Assembly (NCBI RefSeq): GCF_044762745.1
Contig: NZ_JBIWEX010000021.1
Location: 19,932 to 83,931, forward strand
Length of the DNA stretch: 64,000 bases
From: Psychrobacillus sp044762745
Lineage (GTDB): Bacteria; Bacillota; Bacilli; Bacillales_A; Planococcaceae
Reading direction: 5' to 3'
The translations under genes were made by a program, and so were the position numbers. The notes under the pieces were generated by a model. It did not search any database. It saw only the letters and a list, made by a program, of their open reading frames with translations, and was not told where the DNA came from. Of the stretch, positions 8,572 to 16,857 are shown one piece after another; the first letter of the stretch is position 1, and each line of letters starts with the position of its first letter.

Positions 8572-10113
8572 TTATACAGGAAGCACTGGGTGTTTTCGAG
8601 GTGCCGGCGCAATTTCTTTATCTTCGTAATAACGAAGACGATCTGATAGCTCTCGACGTAAATCACTTGGGGCAACAATTTCATCTATAATCATCTCAGA
8701 AGCTAGCTTATAAATATCAATTTCCTCTTTATATTCTGCATGCTTTTCTTGCACAAACTTTAGTCGTTCTTTTGGATCTTCAATTGCTTCAATTTTATTG
8801 GAGTAAACAGCATTTACAGCAGCTTCTGGTCCCATTACTGCAATTTGCGCCATAGGAAGGGCAATACATACGTCCGGTTCAAATGCAGGTCCAGCCATCG
8901 CATAAAGCCCTGCACCGTAAGCTTTTCGAACAATAACAGAGATCTTCGGCACTGTTGCAGAACTCATCGCTGCGATTAGCTTAGCACCATGTCTAATGAT
9001 TCCAGCTCGCTCAACCTTCGTTCCAATCATAAATCCTGGTACATCCGCTAAAAATACTAATGGAATCGAAAAAGCATCACAAAGCGATATGAATTTAGCA
9101 GCCTTATCTGCTGAATCTACAAAAAGCACCCCACCTTTTGCTTTTGGTTGGTTCGCTATTATCCCTACAACTTGACCTTCAATACGGGCAAACCCTGTAA
9201 TTAGTTCTGGCGCAAACAGTTTTTTTACATCAAAGAATGAGCCTTCATCAATTATTGCATCAATTGCTTCATACATATCAAAAGGCGCATTTTGATTTTC
9301 TGGAATAATCGCTTCTAACGTTCTTCCTTCTTTAATCGCTTTTGCTTCTACTTTTCTCGGCTTCTTCGTATAGTTAGCTGGGAAGAAGCTTAAATAACGT
9401 TTTGCTTCCGAAATTGCTTCTTCTTCGGAAGTGACGAGTACATCCCCAACCCCACTAACTGTACAGTGCATCCGTGCACCGCCCATCTCTTCCAAAGTCA
9501 CTTTTTCACCAATTACTTTTTCCGCCATACGAGGTGAACCTAAATACATAGATGCATTTCCTTCCACCATAAAGACAACATCACAAAACGCTGGAATATA
9601 TGCACCACCAGCTGCAGATGGACCAAATAACAAGCAAATTTGTGGGATGAATCCCGAAAGTCTCACTTGGTTGTGAAATATTCTACCTGCACCTCGACGG
9701 TTCGGAAACATATCAAGTTGATCAGTAATTCGAGCACCAGCGGAATCTACTAAATATAATAATGGTACTCTATTTTTTTCTGCTATTTCTTGTATACGGA
9801 TAATTTTTTCCACAGTGCGAGATCCCCATGAACCCGCTTTTACAGTTGAATCATTCGCCATGACGCAAACTGTTTGTCCATTTACTTTACCAGTAGCTGT
9901 TACAACACCATCCGCAGGCAAATCACCTGCTTCAACATTTGCGAATCGACCATCTTCTGTATATTCACCGTTATCGAAAAGTAATTTTAGGCGATCCCGT
10001 ACAAATAATTTATTTTGTTGTTTCATTTTTTCGTGATATTTCTCGTTACCACCTGCATAAATAGATGTTAATTTTTCTTCTAGACGTTCATTATACCCTT
10101 TTACTTCTCCCAC
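8572..10113 (-). CDS. Acyl-CoA carboxylase carboxyltransferase subunit (YngE-like)
   Basis: Transfers the carboxyl group from carboxybiotin to an acyl-CoA (propionyl-, methylcrotonyl- or similar). It has tandem crotonase-fold carboxyltransferase halves: the N-terminal half has GSWGSRTVEK, LVDSAGARI and GPSAAGGAY, and the C-terminal half has FADVPGFMIG-like (FLADVPGFM) and KAYGAGLYAMAG. Length 513. GTG start with AGGGGG upstream. It follows a small biotin carrier gene by 34 bases, forming a pair like B. subtilis yngE with yngHB. No biotin carboxylase gene lies next to it, so that subunit must come from elsewhere. The substrate cannot be fixed from sequence. Confidence 0.85.
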   Translation of the reverse strand: MGEVKGYNERLEEKLTSIYAGGNEKYHEKMKQQNKLFVRDRLKLLFDNGEYTEDGRFANVEAGDLPADGVVTATGKVNGQTVCVMANDSTVKAGSWGSRTVEKIIRIQEIAEKNRVPLLYLVDSAGARITDQLDMFPNRRGAGRIFHNQVRLSGFIPQICLLFGPSAAGGAYIPAFCDVVFMVEGNASMYLGSPRMAEKVIGEKVTLEEMGGARMHCTVSGVGDVLVTSEEEAISEAKRYLSFFPANYTKKPRKVEAKAIKEGRTLEAIIPENQNAPFDMYEAIDAIIDEGSFFDVKKLFAPELITGFARIEGQVVGIIANQPKAKGGVLFVDSADKAAKFISLCDAFSIPLVFLADVPGFMIGTKVERAGIIRHGAKLIAAMSSATVPKISVIVRKAYGAGLYAMAGPAFEPDVCIALPMAQIAVMGPEAAVNAVYSNKIEAIEDPKERLKFVQEKHAEYKEEIDIYKLASEMIIDEIVAPSDLRRELSDRLRYYEDKEIAPAPRKHPVLPV

Positions 10114-10132
10114 TTTGTTACCCCCTTATTAG

Positions 10133-10152
10133 AAAAGCGCTAGCGCCTTATT
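10133..10152 (-). repeat. Short palindromic hairpin GCGCTAGCGC, possible family B remnant
   Basis: GAAAAGCGCTAGCGCCTTA has the same outer-arm sequence (GAAAAGCG.AGCGCCT) as the family B repeats but lacks the body. It overlaps the stop codon of the biotin carrier gene and lies about 20 bases upstream of the carboxyltransferase start. Minus-strand reading gives a hairpin followed by TTTTC, so it could lower read-through between the two genes. Confidence 0.5.
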
Positions 10153-10360
10153 CGAACGTAATTAGGACGTCACCTTCGTTAACGAAATCGCCTTCTTTTG
10201 CATGGATAGCCACTACTTTACCGGCTGCTTCTGCTTCAATAGGAATTTCCATTTTCATTGACTCAAGTACTAGTACTACTTGTCCAGCGGAAACTTCCTC
10301 TCCAACTGCTACGTTTACTGTAAATACGGTTCCCGCCATTGTTGATGCTAAATTTTTCAT
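10148..10360 (-). CDS. Small biotin/lipoyl carrier protein (BCCP domain only)
   Basis: A 70-residue swinging-arm domain with the biotinylation motif ESMKME (target Lys at about residue 36), similar to the stand-alone YngHB-type carriers. The ATG at 10360 has GGGAGG nine bases upstream; an open frame extends further upstream without support. It is the first gene of a pair with the carboxyltransferase, to which it would deliver carboxybiotin. The carrier would be biotinylated by BirA, and the biotin carboxylase partner is not adjacent. Confidence 0.9.
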   Translation of the reverse strand: MKNLASTMAGTVFTVNVAVGEEVSAGQVVLVLESMKMEIPIEAEAAGKVVAIHAKEGDFVNEGDVLITFE

Positions 10361-10537
10361 CTTGATAATTCCTCCCTTTGATGTTTCAACCATTCCCTTT
10401 AATAGGACGTTGCTAATATTCCACTTATCGAAACTTTCTGTCTGTGAGAATTCATCGAAAAGTGGGATATTTGTTTTCACACTTTCTATTTTAGCAGAAG
10501 AAAATACTTTTTGTGCGTTCTTTATTTTTTCTCACAT

Positions 10538-10562
10538 AAAAAAAGCCTCTAATGGAAGAGAC
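10538..10562 (-). terminator. Terminator after gerR
   Basis: On the minus strand AAGTCTCT / AGAGGCTT (one G-T pair), loop of six, followed by seven T. It lies just after the gerR stop codon. Confidence 0.75.
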
Positions 10563-10564
10563 TT

Positions 10565-10963
10565 CTACTGTCGCTCTAAATGGGTGATTCCTTGTTTGGC
10601 CCAATTTAATAATTGCTCGTAATCTTTTTTTAACAAATTATAGGCACTTGAAATTTCATCATATGATTGTTTCATCTCATCATAGCTTTCCATCGCTAAT
10701 TGTAAATGATTTTGTAAAGTGGAAGAGTCAGCCACTTCTCTCACTACATGCTCTTTCGACGGAATTTCATTCTTAAAAATTTGAGGGCGCAGGTTTTTAT
10801 TCCATCTGAATGCACAAGCTTGTTTGGAGCGACCTAACAAAATGCTTGCTTCTTCAAAACCAGAAATTTGCGTAAGACCTTGTTCTATTTTCTTTAAAAC
10901 TATTTCTTTTAAAAGATTGTCTTCTTCCACACTCCAACTATCTTTTCTAATTTTAACATTCAT
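10565..10963 (-). CDS. gerR: RsfA/GerR-family sporulation transcription regulator
   Basis: A 132-residue DNA-binding protein with an N-terminal Myb/SANT-like helix-turn-helix (WSVEEDNLLKEIV ... ILLGRSKQACAFRWNKNLR, about 7-56) and a C-terminal coiled coil. This is the layout of the Bacillales RsfA/GerR (YlbO) family, regulators in the forespore or mother cell. Its position near rpmF matches ylbO. The ATG at 10963 has AAAGGGTGAT at good spacing. Whether it is the GerR or RsfA paralogue is judged by synteny only. Confidence 0.85.
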   Translation of the reverse strand: MNVKIRKDSWSVEEDNLLKEIVLKKIEQGLTQISGFEEASILLGRSKQACAFRWNKNLRPQIFKNEIPSKEHVVREVADSSTLQNHLQLAMESYDEMKQSYDEISSAYNLLKKDYEQLLNWAKQGITHLERQ

Positions 10964-11027
10964 GTTTATCACCCTTTGCTTTTTTACTAATATATGCAAA
11001 GTGGGTACAAATAGACTCTAAAAATGG

Positions 11028-11783
11028 TTATCTTTTTAAAAAAGCATCAACTGCTTTGTGGTGCTCGTCTTGTTCCCAAAGAATCGAACAAGTTGATACT
11101 TCTTCCATAATACGCTCATATAATTGGGTATTTTCCCATTTTTGAATAGCCTGTCTTTTGTAAGCTTTTAAAACAGAAGCATGTGGGACAATCATTTTCT
11201 CAGTAAACTTATGTAAAGCACTATATTTATCTCCTTCGTAAACTTCCGTTGCCCAGCCAATAGAAAGAAGATAGTCAGAAGTATATGGTACAGCTTCTGT
11301 TAGCATTTGTAGCGCGTGGTCATGCCTCATTCCTCTTTCAAATAAGTACGAACCTCCACCCCAACCAGAAGTAATTCCTAATTTCCCCTGAATAAAGCCA
11401 CACTTCGATTCTTTCTTCACTAAACGAAAATCGCATAATGTAGCGATTTCACACCCGCCTCCTACAGCAGTTCCGTTTAATAAAGCTATTGTCGGAATAT
11501 CTAATGTTGCTACTTCATATAAAACTTGTGCAGTTTCACTTAACATTGCATATGCTTCTTTTTCTGTTTTTAACATATGGAATACAGAGAGATCTCCACC
11601 TGAGCAAAATGTTTTTTCCCCCGCTCCTGTTATAACAGCTAGTTTAATGGAATTATCTGTTTTCACTTTTTGTACTAATTGTTTAAATCCTTCTACTACT
11701 TCCCCGTTAATCGCATTATGGATTGCAGGTCTGTTGATTTCAAAGATAATGATGTCGTCTCTTTTTTCGATTGTAAATGCCAT
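11028..11783 (-). CDS. Enoyl-CoA hydratase/isomerase family protein
   Basis: A 251-residue crotonase-fold protein. The oxyanion-hole motifs FCSGGDLS (near 60) and TAVGGGCEIA (near 105) are present. The usual second catalytic acid region reads KLGITSGWGGGS, which lacks the common hydratase Glu-Gly-Pro pattern, so the reaction is not certain: it could be a hydratase, isomerase or hydroxyacyl-CoA hydrolase-type crotonase. The ATG at 11783 has AAAGGGGA six bases upstream. It stands alone between gerR and the long repeat region, an insertion relative to B. subtilis. Confidence 0.8.
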   Translation of the reverse strand: MAFTIEKRDDIIIFEINRPAIHNAINGEVVEGFKQLVQKVKTDNSIKLAVITGAGEKTFCSGGDLSVFHMLKTEKEAYAMLSETAQVLYEVATLDIPTIALLNGTAVGGGCEIATLCDFRLVKKESKCGFIQGKLGITSGWGGGSYLFERGMRHDHALQMLTEAVPYTSDYLLSIGWATEVYEGDKYSALHKFTEKMIVPHASVLKAYKRQAIQKWENTQLYERIMEEVSTCSILWEQDEHHKAVDAFLKR

Positions 11784-11950
11784 ATCCATTCCCCTTTGCA
11801 ATTTTATATATCAAGGGTACCATACCTATCGATTAACAAGAAGCGTCATTTCGGAAAGAAAATTGCATGAACCCTCATAGTGTAACTTATCTATCGGAGC
11901 TACCCGCAAAGGATAATTTGTGCAAAATAGAGATAACGTGCATTATAAGA
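11784..11950. other. Promoter region of the crotonase gene; nothing else seen
   Basis: AT-rich sequence upstream of the crotonase start. I see no gene, clear operator or stable hairpin before the repeat that begins near 11951. Confidence 0.4.
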
Positions 11951-12138
11951 ATTCTGCGTCTTAGAGAGTCACCGCAAGTGCAGTTGATTTCCGCTCCAGG
12001 CGGACGCTTTCCGCGGGCACGGCTTCAGCCGCTTCCCTCGCTTCCCTCGCTTCGCTCAGTCCAGGGTCTTCAGCTCGTGCTGTTCCCGCAGGAGTCGCCG
12101 CCTTGCGCTACAATCAACAAAAATACGCTGACTAATTG
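11951..12138. repeat. Family A palindromic intergenic repeat, copy 1 (variant centre)
   Basis: Starts with TTCTGCGTCTTAG and ends with GCTGACTAATT, the same borders as the copies at 29090 and 29637. The outer arms carry TGATTTCCGC, GCGGACGCTTTCCGCGGG and CCCGCAGGAGTCGCCGCC. The centre differs from the other copies: it has GGCACGGCTTCAGCC and AGCTCGTGCTG, a version I recognise as widespread in Bacillales genomes. GC content is much higher than its surroundings. No protein is supported. Confidence 0.8.
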
Positions 12139-12189
12139 GCATCAACATATGATGAATCACTAACAATGCAATTTTACATTGCAATAATT

Positions 12190-12320
12190 GTCGTTTCCTA
12201 TTAGTAATTTCTTTAATATGGGAATTGGTTCTCTCTAGCTAATTTAGTTGGTTTCAACATAGAAATGGTCGCTTTCAATGATCAATTGACTGCCCTTTCC
12301 CTTAAATTGGATTTTCACTT
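12190..12320 (-). repeat. 21-bp phased degenerate array, reverse orientation
   Basis: On the minus strand, units such as GAAAGCGAC, GAAACCAAC and GAGAACCAA recur about every 21-23 bases. The whole stretch matches 29368-29490 in reverse, including the ends TGATCATTGAAAGCGAC and ATAGGAAACGACAAT. It lies between family A copy 1 and a partial copy at 12375. Confidence 0.65.
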
Positions 12321-12374
12321 CTTTTCTAATAAACCTTTTGTTTTAAAGCGAGAGATTAAATAGACAGCAAGCTT

Positions 12375-12455
12375 CATTGATTTTTGCGGAAAGCGTCTGC
12401 CCTGTAGCGAAAATCATTTCGGACACTTTATTCAGCTTTCTAAGTCGCATTATCA
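12375..12455. repeat. Partial family A repeat (one end)
   Basis: TGATTTTTGCGGAAAGCGTCTGCC, then CCTGTAGCGAAAATCA, and the border TAAGTCGCATTATC match one half of the family A element; the central hairpin is missing. Together with 11951-12320 it forms an A-array-A composite like 29090-29828. Confidence 0.65.
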
Positions 12456-12530
12456 CTAAATAGTGCTATACCTTTTATTGTTTAGAGATAGTTATCCACA
12501 TTACCTGTATGTCATAATTTATTAAAAACA

Positions 12531-12573
12531 AAAAAAGACTACCGAAGAGCCATGGTCTCTTTGGTAGTCTTTT
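12531..12573 (-). terminator. Strong terminator after rpmF
   Basis: AAAAGACTACCGAAGAG / CTCTTTGGTAGTCTTTT, seven-base loop, A-run before and T-run after, so it can act in both directions. It lies just past the rpmF stop codon. Confidence 0.93.
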
Positions 12574-12590
12574 ATGGAACAAATACTGAA

Positions 12591-12764
12591 TTATTTGCTC
12601 ACTACTTCTTTCCCTTTGTATTGACCGCATGATTTACAAATACGGTGAGCCAATTTCATTTCACCACAATTTGAACAAGCAACCATACCAGGTACGGATA
12701 ATTTAAAATGTGTACGACGTTTTCTTTTTACAGTTTTAGAAGTTCTTCTAGCTGGTACTGCCAT
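12591..12764 (-). CDS. rpmF: 50S ribosomal protein L32, zinc-binding form
   Basis: A 57-residue large-subunit ribosomal protein. The N-terminus MAVPARRTSK and the zinc ribbon CSNCG ... CKSCG (four cysteines) are intact, so this is the zinc-containing version. The ATG at 12764 has AAGGAGGT at ideal spacing; a GTG three codons upstream overlaps the ribosome site. It follows yceD/ylbN as in most Firmicutes. Confidence 0.97.
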   Translation of the reverse strand: MAVPARRTSKTVKRKRRTHFKLSVPGMVACSNCGEMKLAHRICKSCGQYKGKEVVSK

Positions 12765-12788
12765 TGGTGGCACCTCCTTACAGATCTA

Positions 12789-13328
12789 TTATTCGTCTGT
12801 TTGATCAAAATACTTAGCTAAATCAGCTAGTCTTGGATCCAATTTTGGTTGTTCATCTTCTTGCATATCGTTCAGATCATCATCCGTTGTATAACTCCAA
12901 CCATTTCCACCTTCATGTCTAAATTGGTCTGCACCTTCTTTATACACTTGCAATGGAATTTCTAAAAGAATTAACTCTTCTAGAACAGGGTCTACATTAA
13001 TAACATCTCCTTCTACCACATGATAATTATCATGAGCCTGCGCAGAAGCAGTTGCCGTCTCAGACCAGTTGAAAATTTCGTCAGATTGAATCTCAAATGG
13101 ATATTCTACATCTTCCCATGTGCGAGCACATGGTAATATAAGAGTCCCTGAAAGCTGAAAATGACAATTCATTTGCGCTGCACCAAACGTGCAATGCCCT
13201 TTTACATGAACGGGTGAAATGTTTCGAACGTCCGGGTTTCGTTCCTTCACATTTTCCAGGGTAACGAACTCATCTAACGGCATCCCGTTTTCACGATATT
13301 TTGCTAGTTGACTAATTGCCCATTTCAT
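12789..13328 (-). CDS. ylbN: YceD family (DUF177) protein, YlbN
   Basis: A 179-residue cytoplasmic protein of the YceD/DUF177 family, almost always cotranscribed with rpmF and linked to 23S rRNA metabolism in other organisms. The conserved GTLILPCARTWEDVEYPFE and the acidic DPVLEELILLEIPL region are present. The ATG at 13328 has GAGGTGAT upstream. The C-terminus is acidic. Confidence 0.92.
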   Translation of the reverse strand: MKWAISQLAKYRENGMPLDEFVTLENVKERNPDVRNISPVHVKGHCTFGAAQMNCHFQLSGTLILPCARTWEDVEYPFEIQSDEIFNWSETATASAQAHDNYHVVEGDVINVDPVLEELILLEIPLQVYKEGADQFRHEGGNGWSYTTDDDLNDMQEDEQPKLDPRLADLAKYFDQTDE

Positions 13329-13433
13329 ACGATTATCACCTCAAGACAACAAAGTTGATTATATAATGACTGCATTTAGATGTCAAGATAATTTCTTGTC
13401 ACTACTTTATATTAACATTATAATTTAATTATG

Positions 13434-13514
13434 AAAAGCGAAAGCGCCTATTTACAGAATACAGTCTAAATACTCATTTGACCTCGAGGGGGAAGGCGCT
13501 GTAGTCTGGATCTT
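13434..13514 (+). repeat. Family B repeat, short copy, 5' of tmcAL
   Basis: Begins GAAAAGCGAAAGCGCCTAT and ends AAGGCGCTGTAGTCTGGAT. The arms AGCGCCT and AGGCGCT pair, with an internal GAA/GTA loop. It shares AATACAGTCTAA and ATTTGACCTCGAGGGG with copies at 20211 and 48702. It ends about 22 bases before the tmcAL start, inside its leader. Confidence 0.75.
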
Positions 13515-13536
13515 ATGGAAAGGATTTGATTGGTAT

Positions 13537-14751
13537 ATGAAAGCTTCGGGAATTGTGGTGGAATATAATCCATTTCATAACGGACATTTACATCATTTAC
13601 AACAGTCACGACTAACTACAGATAGTGAAGTTATAATAGCCGTTATGTCTGGTAACTTCCTGCAACGCGGGGAACCAGCGCTTGTTGATAAATGGACACG
13701 AACGAAAATGGCATTATCTGCTGGTGTTGACTTAGTAATCGAGCTACCTTACGCTTTTGCTACTGCTCAAGCGAGTGATTTCGCAAAGGGAGCGATTTTT
13801 TTATTAGATGCATTAAAATGTACATCATTTTGTTTTGGCAGCGAGGAAGGCTCTTTAGAAGCGTTTCAACATACGTATGATTTATTATCGGTAAATAAAG
13901 TAGCTTATAATACAGCTATTTCCACACTCATGAAAAAAGGGATCAGTTACCCGAAAGCTTTAAACGAAGCTTATAACATTGTTTCAAAAGATGTGACTGT
14001 GCCATTAGTAGATCTGTCCAAGCCAAATAATATTTTAGGCTATCACTATATAGAGGCGGCCAAAACTTTACATGCGCACATCCAACCGGAAACAATTCAA
14101 CGTGTAATTGCAAATTATCATGACGAGGCCAAAACTTCGGAAACTATTGCGAGTGCAACGGGAATTCGAAAAGTATTGTTTGACGAGGATGATCTAACTA
14201 AAGTGCAGTCTTTTTTGCCAACTACAAGTTTAGATGCATTAAACGAATGGCAACATAGAGCCGACTCTTTTGCTAACTGGGAACTGTTTTATCCATTGCT
14301 TCGATTCATTATTTTACGCCATACGAAAGAATCGCTAGCTCAGTTTGCAGAAGTGACAGAAGGTATGGAAAATGCTATATGGAATGCAGCGACAACTAAT
14401 GTAACATTCCAGCCTTTTATGGAAAAAATTAAATCGAAACGATTTACATGGACTAGAATTCAGCGAATGTTGACGCATATTTTTACTGAATTTACTTGGA
14501 AACAGTTGCATGATACCGAGTTACCAACTTATATTCGCCCATTAGGGATGAACGAAAAAGGGCAAGCTTATTTACAAATGATAAAAAAAGACTTGCAGCT
14601 TCCACTAGTAAGTAGAGTGGCCGCAAGTAAAGAAAATAGATTACTTCAGCTAGATATTAAAGCAGCGAACTTATATTATCTAGGTTTACAAAGTTCGTTT
14701 GGACAGCAAATGGTAGGAAGTGACTTCCGTATCGCACCAATTAGAATGTGA
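13537..14751 (+). CDS. tmcAL: tRNA(Met) cytidine acetate ligase (TmcAL, YlbM)
   Basis: Makes N4-acetylcytidine at the wobble position of elongator tRNA-Met from acetate and ATP. The N-terminal nucleotidyltransferase domain has VVEYNPFHNGHLHHL (HxGH-like motif, residues 7-21) and VAVMSGNFLQRGEPA-like sequence (AVMSGNFLQRGEP), followed by FGSEEGSL. 404 residues is normal length. ATG with GGAAAGGATTTG upstream. It is divergent from ylbN and rpmF, and preceded by a family B repeat. Confidence 0.94.
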   Translation: MKASGIVVEYNPFHNGHLHHLQQSRLTTDSEVIIAVMSGNFLQRGEPALVDKWTRTKMALSAGVDLVIELPYAFATAQASDFAKGAIFLLDALKCTSFCFGSEEGSLEAFQHTYDLLSVNKVAYNTAISTLMKKGISYPKALNEAYNIVSKDVTVPLVDLSKPNNILGYHYIEAAKTLHAHIQPETIQRVIANYHDEAKTSETIASATGIRKVLFDEDDLTKVQSFLPTTSLDALNEWQHRADSFANWELFYPLLRFIILRHTKESLAQFAEVTEGMENAIWNAATTNVTFQPFMEKIKSKRFTWTRIQRMLTHIFTEFTWKQLHDTELPTYIRPLGMNEKGQAYLQMIKKDLQLPLVSRVAASKENRLLQLDIKAANLYYLGLQSSFGQQMVGSDFRIAPIRM

Positions 14752-14755
14752 TATT

Positions 14756-15802
14756 TTATTTTGGCTCTAATTTTTCTAAATATGCTAAAGCATCATCAAT
14801 CGTCTTAACAGGTACAATTTTCATTTTTGTGCCTATTTTTTTTGCCGATTTTAATGCTTCTTCATAATTGGATGTAAGATGTGGGTTTTTCTCTAATATC
14901 GCAGGATCAATCTCATCATTAGGAGCGAACATGATATCCATTCCTTTTCGATCTGCAGCAATTACTTTTAAGTCAATACCACCGATACGTCCAACGGTTC
15001 CATCTGGCAACATCTCCCCAGTTCCGGCAATATCGTATCCTTTTGTAATATCTTCAGGCAGCAATTGATTTAATATTTGAAGTGTAAACATAAGTCCCGC
15101 AGAAGGACCTCCAATATCTTCAGTGTTCATATAAACTACAGGGATAGTTTCAACTATTTTATCCTGTTTATAAGAAATCCCAATCCCAGGTTTATCAAGA
15201 ATGCCAGGAACTGTTTTAAGAGTGACCTCTTTCATTAGTTTCTTGCCTACTCGTTCAACTAATAATTGAATAGTGTCTCCTTCTTGTTTGTCCGCTAAAT
15301 ATGTTTGGATAGATTGCTCTGTTAAATCTTTCAAATTATCCATTTCTAAAATTTTATCACCAGGTTCTAAAATATTATCTGCAGCACTACCATCCACTAC
15401 ATGAAAAATAAATATTCCGTTATTTATTATTGTATAAGGCTTATTCGCTCGATTGTATGCAACCGTTATAGCATTAAATTGAGAATCAGACATAAGCTTT
15501 AATTGACGAACATTATATTCTTTTTCATTTTCATCTTTTTGTCTAATTTGATTGGCCTTGTATATTTTTTGGTTATCCACTAGTTTAGCGTAAGCGTATG
15601 TGAGTGGTGTTGCTTTTGCAAGGGCAATGGTGAGTAGGCTCATTGTTCCGATGTCATCCTCATCCCCACCTTCAACTTTGACAAACGGAGTAAGTTCATA
15701 AGCACCTCCTGGTTTGGAAATATATGATTCCATCGGATAGAAGCCAAGTGCCAAAATAATCGCAAATACGAAAAGAAGGATTACGGACTTTCTCTTCTTC
15801 AT
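14756..15802 (-). CDS. ylbL: PDZ and Lon-type serine protease, YlbL/SepM family
   Basis: Membrane-anchored protease facing outside. One N-terminal membrane segment (about 7-24), a PDZ domain (about 125-200, GDKILEMDN), and an S16 Lon-type protease domain with catalytic Ser234 in GGPSAGL and Lys279 in GGIDLKVIAA. 348 residues. It converges with tmcAL, only four bases apart, leaving no separate terminator. The B. subtilis homologue degrades a cell-division inhibitor after DNA damage; the substrate here is unknown. Confidence 0.93.
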   Translation of the reverse strand: MKKRKSVILLFVFAIILALGFYPMESYISKPGGAYELTPFVKVEGGDEDDIGTMSLLTIALAKATPLTYAYAKLVDNQKIYKANQIRQKDENEKEYNVRQLKLMSDSQFNAITVAYNRANKPYTIINNGIFIFHVVDGSAADNILEPGDKILEMDNLKDLTEQSIQTYLADKQEGDTIQLLVERVGKKLMKEVTLKTVPGILDKPGIGISYKQDKIVETIPVVYMNTEDIGGPSAGLMFTLQILNQLLPEDITKGYDIAGTGEMLPDGTVGRIGGIDLKVIAADRKGMDIMFAPNDEIDPAILEKNPHLTSNYEEALKSAKKIGTKMKIVPVKTIDDALAYLEKLEPK

Positions 15803-15896
15803 AAGTTCTCCCTCTCTTTCTTAACTATATATGAGTATTAGTTTATCACTTCCATTTTTCCCTGACAAAACAATTGAAAATAAAGGATGAAATTAC

Positions 15897-16772
15897 ATGC
15901 ACATAATTATTACGATCGGAAGCTGGGCATTAATTATTTTATTGTTTTTGCAACCAGATACGGCTCACAGAGGTGCCGTAGAAGGGATGCGTATCTTTAC
16001 GACGTCATTACTTCCTTATTTGTTGCCCTATTTAGTTATTACGCAAATGTTTATACGGTCGCAAAACACATTTTTACATACAACGAATAAGTTTAAGTTA
16101 TACATGAATGTTTACATATTAAGTGCAATTGGAGGGTTTCCGAGTGGAGCTGCTGTTATTTCTTCCTTAAAGGAAATGGGTACTTTAAATGAACGAAACG
16201 CTAGTTGGTTATTAGGGATTTGTCATGCTCCTAGCCCAATGTTCGTTATTGGATTTGTCGGAATAGAAATTTTCCGCGCAGAATTTGCGGGCTTAAAATT
16301 GTTAATCATCATACATCTGATCAATTTACTCTTCCTTTTAGTATTCATCTTTTTTTCTAACCCTATTCAACAAAATGATTACAAAAAGACAATTGCCGTC
16401 TCTCCGTTTCAAGAAAGCATAAAAGAAACCTCTCAAATATTATTGCTAATCGGTACAACTGTTATTTTTTTCACAACGGTGAGCATTATTGTTTTTGAAT
16501 CTGTGAAGGAAGTAATACCCTCTATTTCGCCGTTATTATTAGTATTTGTCGCATCTTTTTTTGAAATGACTGGTGGGATTAGTTTAGCAGGTGAAATACT
16601 TACTGGGAAAGAGATCCTCCCTTTTATCGTAGCAATCATCATTGCTTTTACCGGCGTAAGTATTCATATGCAGATCATTGTGCTTGCACAAAAAGCCAGC
16701 ATCCCTATTAGACGCTATATCTTATTTCGATTCTTACACATGCTCATCATCCCTCTATTTTTTATTATCTAA
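15897..16772 (+). CDS. ylbJ: Sporulation integral membrane protein YlbJ-like (short)
   Basis: A 291-residue polytopic membrane protein with about eight segments and the gate-type motif GGFPSGAAV at about 80-88, plus CHAPSPMFVIGF. This matches the YlbJ family, a candidate dipicolinic acid transporter in the mother cell. B. subtilis YlbJ is about 400 residues, so this one lacks roughly 100. It lies divergent from ylbL, in the ylb block between ylbL and coaD; the ylbK gene is absent. ATG chosen after AAAGGATG. Confidence 0.85.
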   Translation: MHIIITIGSWALIILLFLQPDTAHRGAVEGMRIFTTSLLPYLLPYLVITQMFIRSQNTFLHTTNKFKLYMNVYILSAIGGFPSGAAVISSLKEMGTLNERNASWLLGICHAPSPMFVIGFVGIEIFRAEFAGLKLLIIIHLINLLFLLVFIFFSNPIQQNDYKKTIAVSPFQESIKETSQILLLIGTTVIFFTTVSIIVFESVKEVIPSISPLLLVFVASFFEMTGGISLAGEILTGKEILPFIVAIIIAFTGVSIHMQIIVLAQKASIPIRRYILFRFLHMLIIPLFFII

Positions 16773-16780
16773 ACAACCAA

Positions 16781-16828
16781 CATGACAGCATTATTACTGG
16801 TACCAGGACCATTAATAATGCTGTCATG
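16781..16828. repeat. 16-bp perfect inverted repeat after ylbJ
   Basis: CATGACAGCATTATTA (16781-16796) is repeated inverted at 16813-16828, with a 16-base loop that itself contains the palindrome CTGGTACCAG. It has no T-run in the ylbJ direction. It may be a ylbJ transcription end or an mRNA-stabilising stem. Confidence 0.7.
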
Positions 16829-16833
16829 AAAAA

Positions 16834-16857
16834 AACCTTGCCGCTTTGGCAAGGTTA
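16834..16857 (-). terminator. Terminator overlapping the coaD stop codon
   Basis: On the minus strand AACCTTGCC / GGCAAGGTT with a five-base loop, followed by seven T. The stem includes the coaD stop codon. Confidence 0.88.

Noticed and set aside
11867..12163. 98-codon plus-strand frame with low-complexity PSLPSL stretch
   Set aside because: Produced by the family A repeat copy 1.
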